From NCBI GenBank assembly GCA_021163945.1, contig JAGGTC010000191.1, positions 1 through 9,531 of the forward strand: 9,531 nucleotides of DNA, written 5' to 3'. How positions within the stretch are numbered: the stretch's first letter is position 1; the number at the start of each line of letters is the position of its first letter. The translations under genes and the position numbers were made by a program. The notes under the pieces are model-generated. The model worked only from the letters and a program-made list of their open reading frames with translations. It was not told the DNA's origin and did not search any database. Shown here piece by piece: positions 5,370 through 9,531 of the stretch. The stretch is from Deltaproteobacteria bacterium (GTDB taxonomy: Bacteria; Desulfobacterota; Desulfofervidia; Desulfofervidales; DG-60).

Positions 5370-6227
5370 TTATCCTGCCTCAATATCTCTATAGTTAACA
5401 GAGATTCTATAATTCATTTTCTTACTTAAATATTCTTTCAATATATTGGCAATCACCACTGAACGATGCCTCCCCCCAGTACATCCTATGCCTATATTTA
5501 AATAGGTCTTTCCTTCACGACAGTAAAGGGGTAAAAGATAGCAAATTAAATCCAAAAATTTTTCTAAAAAGACACCTGTTTCCTTCCACTTCTTTATATA
5601 GTTAACTACACGCTCATCCCTCCCATCTAGTCCCTTAAGCCCTGGTACAAAATATGGATTTGGTAAAAATCTTACATCCATAATAATATCTGCTTCATAG
5701 GGCAAACCATATTTAAAACCAAAAGAGATCAAGTTAATACTTAGTTGTTCTGATGTCAAGGTAGAGGAATAATTACTCTTTACCCACTGTCTTAGATCAT
5801 GAATACTAAAAAAACTTGTATCTACTACCTTTGTGGCCATCTTTTTAATATCAGAAAGGCATGCCCTCTCCTTTGCAATACCTTCTAAGATAGTTCCATC
5901 CTTTGCCAGTGGATGCCTACGTCTGGTCTCCTTAAATCTTCTTACTAAGACCTCATCAGAGGCCTCTAAAAACAATATTTCTATTTTGTAGCCCTGGGCA
6001 TGGATTTCCTCAAATACCTTCTCGTAGGAGATGAGGAATTCCTTTTCCCTGACATCCATTACGGTTGCTATCTTATTTACCTCAGAATTTTTGCTACTAA
6101 GTTCAAGAAACTTGGGGAATAGACGAATAGGCAGATTGTCTACACAAAAAAAGCCCATGTCTTCAAAGGCCCTTAAGGCAGTGCTTTTACCAGAGCCAGA
6201 AAGCCCGGTAATTACTATCAATTTCAT
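5370..6227 (-). CDS. rapZ: RapZ/YvcJ-family nucleotide-binding regulator
   Basis: RapZ is a P-loop protein that in E. coli binds the small RNA GlmZ, directs RNase E cleavage and senses glucosamine-6-phosphate; in Bacillus the YvcJ homologue hydrolyses GTP. The 285-residue product is full length. Walker A GLSGSGKS lies at residues 8-15, followed by MGFFCVDNLP, then a Walker B-like TVMDVR strand, RRRHPL, and the C-terminal hallmark GIGCTGGRHRSVVIA, which belongs to the metabolite- and RNA-binding domain. The ATG overlaps the hpf stop by four bases (ATGA). Whether an sRNA target like GlmZ exists in this lineage is unknown, so the E. coli role should not be transferred without evidence. The order rpoN-hpf-rapZ matches the classic rpoN operon. 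Confidence 0.96.
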   Translation of the reverse strand: MKLIVITGLSGSGKSTALRAFEDMGFFCVDNLPIRLFPKFLELSSKNSEVNKIATVMDVREKEFLISYEKVFEEIHAQGYKIEILFLEASDEVLVRRFKETRRRHPLAKDGTILEGIAKERACLSDIKKMATKVVDTSFFSIHDLRQWVKSNYSSTLTSEQLSINLISFGFKYGLPYEADIIMDVRFLPNPYFVPGLKGLDGRDERVVNYIKKWKETGVFLEKFLDLICYLLPLYCREGKTYLNIGIGCTGGRHRSVVIANILKEYLSKKMNYRISVNYRDIEAG

Positions 6228-6499
6228 TTTTCTTTATATTTTTTGATCTGGCGTTTTATCTTATCCACCACCATATCTATGCCCATATACATATCCTCTG
6301 ATTCCTCTCTCCCATAGATTTTATGACCATCAATTATAAGACTCAGCTCTATAATGTGCCTGAATTTCTCTGCAGAGAACACTATTTTGACATCTATATT
6401 GTCTCCTGCGTATCGTGTCAATTTATTTATCTTTTTTTCTGCATAATTCTTTATATTCTCTGAAGGCCTAATGTTACGAAAGGTTACAGATATGTTCAT
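6224..6499 (-). CDS. hpf: HPF, short-form ribosome hibernation promoting factor
   Basis: HPF binds the 30S subunit at the mRNA/tRNA channel and promotes inactive 100S dimers or protects idle 70S ribosomes. The 91-residue product is a single beta-alpha-beta-beta-beta-alpha domain of the short type, with the starting MNISVTFRNIRPSE, the conserved YAEKKINKL helix and the acidic-tyrosine end EDMYMGIDMVVDKIKRQI. It lacks the extra C-terminal dimerisation domain of long HPF. GGAGG lies four bases before the ATG. It is placed between rpoN and rapZ, with a 10-bp gap to rpoN, as in many Proteobacteria, where it was once annotated as a sigma-54 modulation protein. Confidence 0.96.
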   Translation of the reverse strand: MNISVTFRNIRPSENIKNYAEKKINKLTRYAGDNIDVKIVFSAEKFRHIIELSLIIDGHKIYGREESEDMYMGIDMVVDKIKRQIKKYKEK

Positions 6500-6509
6500 A
6501 AAACCTCCA

Positions 6510-7892
6510 CTAAATTATCTTTCTTCTTTGGTTGGATGGTAAAATTCCCATACTCTCTCTATACTTGCTTACTGTCCTTCTAGCAATCTTTATCCCCCTC
6601 TTATAGAGTAAGGCAACTATCTCTTTATCACTATATGGTGCCCTTGGGTCCTCTCCCTCTATAATTTCTCTAATATTTTCCTTTACACTAGCAGATGCAA
6701 CATTATTTTGGCCTGCATTGATTCCAGGATTAAAGAAAAATTTCAACTCAAATAGACCATGTGGGGTCTGGGCATATTTATTGCTTGTTACACGGCTAAC
6801 TGTAGATTCATGAAGCCCTAGATCCTCAGCCACATCTTTAAGGATTAGTGGCCTTAAATGACTAACGCCCTTCTCCAAAAATTCCCTTTGAAATTTAAAT
6901 ATACTACAGGCTACCTGGTATAAGGTCTTCTGGCGCTGTCTAATGCTTTTGATCAACCAAACGGCTGCCCTAAACTTATTTTGAATAAATTCCCTTACAC
7001 TGCTTGGTAAGTCATTATCCTTTGCCAAGACTCTGTAATAATCATTGATCCGCAATTGGGGTAGCCTTTCTTCATTGAGTACTACAACAAAATCATTATC
7101 CATTTTGTAGACATAGACATCAGGAATAATATAGATAGGGGCCTCGTCACTATAGAGGCGCCCTGGCTTTGGTTCCAAACTTAAGATTATCTTTACTGCC
7201 TCTTTTACTTCTTCAATAGGTACTTTTAATATTTTGGCGATTCCCTTTAAATCCTTTTTTCCTAATCGATGCAAATGGTGTTTGATAATCTTTTCTACCA
7301 CTGGATTGTCAATGCCTAGATGCCTTACTTGCAGTAGGAGGCACTCCTTTAGGTCCCTTGCCGCCACACCTATAGGGTCAAACTGTTGAATCTTATACAA
7401 TATCTGTGCTGCCTGTTCTTTATCAACACTTGCTTGCTTGGCCAAATCCTCTATGGAGGCTTTTAGATAACCATTGTTGTCTAAATTTCCAATGATAATC
7501 TCACCTAGCTTTTTCTCTCTCTCTGTCAAATCCGAGAGATTTAGTTGCCATAAAAGGTAATCTGTCAGAGATGGAGACTTGCTGACAAAGTTTTCCCAAG
7601 AAGCTGTATCTTCTTCTCTTCTCTCTATTTCTAAACCAGACTCTTTTAAATTAAAGTCATTTAAATAGTTCTCCCAATCAAATCCTGATAGGCCCTGTTC
7701 TTCTTCAAGGTTTTCAAGTATCTCTTGGCCATTATCCTCTTTGACCTCTTCCAAAAGGGGGTTTGTCTCTAGTTCCTGCTTTATAACATTTATTAATTCT
7801 AACTGAGACAATTGAAGCAGTTTTATCGCCTGTTGCAGTTGGGGGGTCATAACCAATTGTTGGGTAAGACGTAAGTGTTGTTTTATCTCCAT
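6510..7892 (-). CDS. rpoN: RpoN, RNA polymerase sigma-54 factor
   Basis: Sigma-54 directs RNA polymerase to -24/-12 promoters and needs AAA+ activators to open them. The 460-residue product is full length (E. coli 477). Region I is the Gln/Leu-rich activator-interacting segment at residues 1-50 (MEIKQHLRLTQQLVMTPQLQ), then an acidic region II to about 105, the core-binding domain, a helix-turn-helix around residues 351-372 (KDVAEDLGLHESTVSRV) and the diagnostic RpoN box ARRTVSKYRE at 437-446, which reads the -24 element. The ATG follows the lptB TAA after one base. No enhancer-binding activator gene is in the window. Sigma-54 is reported to drive the orp operons of Desulfovibrio, which makes its linkage to the downstream Mrp-DIM cluster notable. 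Confidence 0.98.
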   Translation of the reverse strand: MEIKQHLRLTQQLVMTPQLQQAIKLLQLSQLELINVIKQELETNPLLEEVKEDNGQEILENLEEEQGLSGFDWENYLNDFNLKESGLEIERREEDTASWENFVSKSPSLTDYLLWQLNLSDLTEREKKLGEIIIGNLDNNGYLKASIEDLAKQASVDKEQAAQILYKIQQFDPIGVAARDLKECLLLQVRHLGIDNPVVEKIIKHHLHRLGKKDLKGIAKILKVPIEEVKEAVKIILSLEPKPGRLYSDEAPIYIIPDVYVYKMDNDFVVVLNEERLPQLRINDYYRVLAKDNDLPSSVREFIQNKFRAAVWLIKSIRQRQKTLYQVACSIFKFQREFLEKGVSHLRPLILKDVAEDLGLHESTVSRVTSNKYAQTPHGLFELKFFFNPGINAGQNNVASASVKENIREIIEGEDPRAPYSDKEIVALLYKRGIKIARRTVSKYRESMGILPSNQRRKII

Positions 7893-7893
7893 T

Positions 7894-8619
7894 TTAAAGC
7901 CTAAAGTCCTTACCTAAATAAAATTGTCTGACCAAGTGGCTGTTGACAATATCTTCTGGGCCCCCTGTCTCTATTACCTTACCTTCATTTAGAATATACG
8001 CCCTATCACATACCTCTAAGGTCTCCCTCACATTGTGGTCTGAGATCAAAACCCCTATTCCTCTTAATTTTAATCCCAATATTATTTGCTTTATTTCCCC
8101 TACAGCAATGGGGTCAATCCCTGCAAATGGTTCATCCAAGACCATAAATATGGGAGAGGTAGCCAAAGCCCTTGTAATTTCAACCTTTCTCCTCTCACCA
8201 CCAGACAGGGTATTGGCCCTTCTCTTTGCCAGATGGGAAAGCCTTAGTTCTTGAAGTAACTGCGTTAGACGCCTTTTTTGATCACTAGAAGAGAGATTAA
8301 AGGTCTGTAAAATGGATAAAATATTTTCCTCTACTGTCATCTTTCTAAATATAGATGCCTCCTGAGGTAGGTAGTTTATTCCCAATCTGGCTCTAAGGTG
8401 CATAGGATAGGTAGTAATGTCCTTATCATCTAAGTATATATGCCCCTTTTCCGGTCTAACAATGCCCATAATTATATAGAAGGTGGTTGTCTTGCCAGCC
8501 CCATTTGGCCCTAAAAGACCTACTACTTCCTTGGTATGAACTTGCAGATTAAGGTTATCCACTACCTTACGTCCATTATAGGCCTTCATTATACCCTTTA
8601 CAATCAGTGAATGATTCAT
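7894..8619 (-). CDS. lptB: LptB, ATPase of the LPS export ABC transporter
   Basis: LptB is the cytoplasmic ATPase dimer that powers LptFG to lift lipopolysaccharide out of the inner membrane into the LptC-LptA bridge. The 241-residue protein shows Walker A GPNGAGKTT at 37-45, the Q-loop in INYLPQEASIFRKMTVEEN, which is the characteristic LptB coupling segment, the signature LSGGERRKVEI, Walker B MVLDEPFAGIDP and the switch histidine in ISDHN. The C-terminal QFYLGKDF motif is typical of the family. Its ATG overlaps the lptA stop (ATGA). The lptF and lptG membrane partners are not in the window. Together with lptA and lptC it shows the host has an LPS-bearing outer membrane. Confidence 0.97.
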   Translation of the reverse strand: MNHSLIVKGIMKAYNGRKVVDNLNLQVHTKEVVGLLGPNGAGKTTTFYIIMGIVRPEKGHIYLDDKDITTYPMHLRARLGINYLPQEASIFRKMTVEENILSILQTFNLSSSDQKRRLTQLLQELRLSHLAKRRANTLSGGERRKVEITRALATSPIFMVLDEPFAGIDPIAVGEIKQIILGLKLRGIGVLISDHNVRETLEVCDRAYILNEGKVIETGGPEDIVNSHLVRQFYLGKDFRL

Positions 8620-9110
8620 CTTTTTTCTGTCTTGGGATAGATTACTGCCTCCACCCGTTCCTTTACATCACCCTCAATTATAGTCTTATCCTCTTTTAAA
8701 TATGCCGTAATCTTTTCCCCCTTTATAATATTTTTCCCCTCCTTTACTTGAGGATTTCCTAGCAGGACTATGCTTTCACTCTCTTTATAAAATATGGCCC
8801 TTTGTCCAGTCACCTCCCTGTTGCCTTGTACTAACCTCACATTGCCCTCGGCCTCAATACGCTCAATCTCTCTTCCCATCTGCCCTTCCTTGTATTTTAT
8901 CTTCATCAGATCAGCATAAATTGTCATTTCCCCCCTTTTGACCATAACACTTCCTTTGAAGATGATCAGATTTTGTTTTTGATATGCCTCCATAGAGTCA
9001 GACTGAATATAAATAGGCAAATCTGTTTGTGCTTCAGACGTAAGGGCAATAAGAAATATCAATAAAGATATAACACAAGAAACTTTAAATTTTGAATTAT
9101 AATTTTGCAT
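8616..9110 (-). CDS. lptA: LptA, periplasmic LPS transport protein
   Basis: LptA (OstA-like) polymerises into the periplasmic beta-jellyroll bridge that carries LPS from LptC to LptD. With the ATG at 9110 the precursor has 164 residues: a basic start (Lys7, Lys9), a hydrophobic core at about 10-23 and a probable signal peptidase site after Ser-Glu-Ala27. The mature part opens with LPIYIQSDSMEAY and has the repeating strand pattern VMVKRGEMTIYADLMKIKY, IEAEGNVRLVQGNREVTGQRAIFY and a PQVKEGKNIIKG segment. A TTG at 9152 is in frame but would put extra residues before the signal peptide and overlap lptC, so I reject it. No clear ribosome site precedes ATG 9110; the region is a short AT-rich repeat. 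Its start lies 8 bp past the lptC stop. Confidence 0.9.
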   Translation of the reverse strand: MQNYNSKFKVSCVISLLIFLIALTSEAQTDLPIYIQSDSMEAYQKQNLIIFKGSVMVKRGEMTIYADLMKIKYKEGQMGREIERIEAEGNVRLVQGNREVTGQRAIFYKESESIVLLGNPQVKEGKNIIKGEKITAYLKEDKTIIEGDVKERVEAVIYPKTEKR

Positions 9111-9124
9111 TTTTAATTTTACAT
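9088..9124. repeat. AT-rich degenerate tandem repeat at the lptC/lptA junction
   Basis: Three imperfect copies of a 10-base core occur on the plus strand at 9088-9097 (aattttgaat), 9101-9110 (aattttgcat) and 9115-9124 (aattttacat), a period of 13-14 bases. On the coding strand they include the lptC stop codon and the lptA start codon and encode the first residues of the LptA signal peptide region, QNYNSKFK. Comparable low-complexity runs occur between genes in other AT-rich genomes. Confidence 0.6.
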
Positions 9125-9531
9125 CTTGTATTGTGTTTGTCCATAAATACAAGTTTCACCTTTAGATAAAACTAATTTTCCTTCTTTAAGAAAGTAACGC
9201 ATCCCAAAACCTGAGAGATTGATGTCCTCTCCTTTGATGATTATGGGTGCATCTGTAAAGATGAGCCCTAAATGATGGGAATATACAAGATAGTCAGTAG
9301 ACAAAGAGTATCCATTTGCCTGCCATAGTTTTACCTGGCCCTCGATCCTTATATCTCGTGTCTTTGGATTAAATGTACCAGAATTTCCCATTAGTCTAAA
9401 TCTCTTAAAAAAATTTATATTCACCTTTTTTAAAAGGATTTTGTCTTCACAAGAAATGGCCTTATCTGCAATCAATTGCCAATTTTTCACTCCATCTTTT
9501 ATTTCTGTATAAGATAGCTTTTCTAAATAGG
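9119..9531 (-). CDS. lptC: LptC, LPS transport periplasmic protein (5' end beyond window)
   Basis: LptC is anchored in the inner membrane and passes LPS from LptB2FG to LptA. The reading frame stays open to the window edge, so the GTG at 9490 is an internal codon and not the start; 136 residues are visible. They show the LptC strand pattern: LEKLSYTEIKDGVKNWQLIADKA, then FFKRFRLMGNSGTFNPKTRDIRIEGQVKL, GYSLSTDYLVYS, the FTDAPIIIKGEDINLSGFG motif, and a final strand. The membrane anchor and N-terminal residues lie outside. The last residues (GQTQYKM) fall in or next to the AT-rich repeat shared with lptA and may not be ancestral. Position before lptA and lptB supports the assignment, since overall LptC sequence conservation is low. 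Confidence 0.88.
   Translation of the reverse strand, partial: YLEKLSYTEIKDGVKNWQLIADKAISCEDKILLKKVNINFFKRFRLMGNSGTFNPKTRDIRIEGQVKLWQANGYSLSTDYLVYSHHLGLIFTDAPIIIKGEDINLSGFGMRYFLKEGKLVLSKGETCIYGQTQYKM

Noticed and set aside
9111..9152. Upstream TTG start for lptA at 9152
   Set aside because: It would overlap lptC and put 14 extra residues before a good signal peptide; the ATG at 9110 gives a normal precursor.
1..9531. CRISPR arrays, tRNA or rRNA genes, riboswitches, transposases, phage genes
   Set aside because: Reading both strands I found no spaced direct repeats, cloverleaf-like segments or mobile-element protein motifs; nearly all sequence is accounted for by co-directional genes.

Overview
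The window is a single co-directional block. All sixteen genes I can support lie on the minus strand, so transcription runs from position 9531 towards 1. Most junctions are ATGA or TAATG overlaps or gaps of about ten bases. The only real break is an intergenic stretch of about 110 bp at 1451-1561. Genes are cut by both window edges: ribD loses its 3' end at position 1 and lptC loses its 5' end at position 9531.

The DNA is AT-leaning. The gene content points to a Gram-negative, anaerobic bacterium, most likely a deltaproteobacterial (Desulfobacterota-like) sulfate reducer or relative. The reasons are an LPS-export module (lptC-lptA-lptB) followed by rpoN, hpf, rapZ and a mannose-family EIIA, an order familiar from that group, and an Mrp/MinD/DIM-domain cluster of the kind described as the anaerobe-specific 'orange protein' (ORP) complex in Desulfovibrio. 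The taxonomic placement is inference. No marker RNA is present.

Layout in transcription order: (1) 9531-7894, lptC (partial), lptA and lptB, LPS transport to the outer membrane. (2) 7892-4974, rpoN (sigma-54), hpf (ribosome hibernation), rapZ (P-loop regulator) and a mannose-type PTS EIIA, a regulatory module. (3) 4974-4534, rimI, ribosomal-protein N-acetyltransferase. (4) 4518-1562, an iron-sulfur/metal cluster: an Mrp-type ATPase fused to a DIM (NifX-like) domain, a free-standing DIM protein, a Gly/Arg-rich Cys-containing mini-protein, a MinD-like ATPase with a 2[4Fe-4S] ferredoxin insert, and a small J-domain protein. (5) After the intergenic hairpin, 1450-1, an FmdB-type zinc ribbon protein, nrdR and ribD.

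The most interesting part is region 4. It looks like a compact, rearranged ORP system with one MinD-ferredoxin ATPase instead of the pair I recall from Desulfovibrio. It has two extra components, the Gly/Arg-rich metal-binding mini-protein and the J-domain co-chaperone, and it sits downstream of the gene for sigma-54, the factor reported to control orp transcription in Desulfovibrio. No CRISPR array, tRNA, rRNA, transposase or phage gene was seen, and no gene-free stretch exceeds 300 bases.
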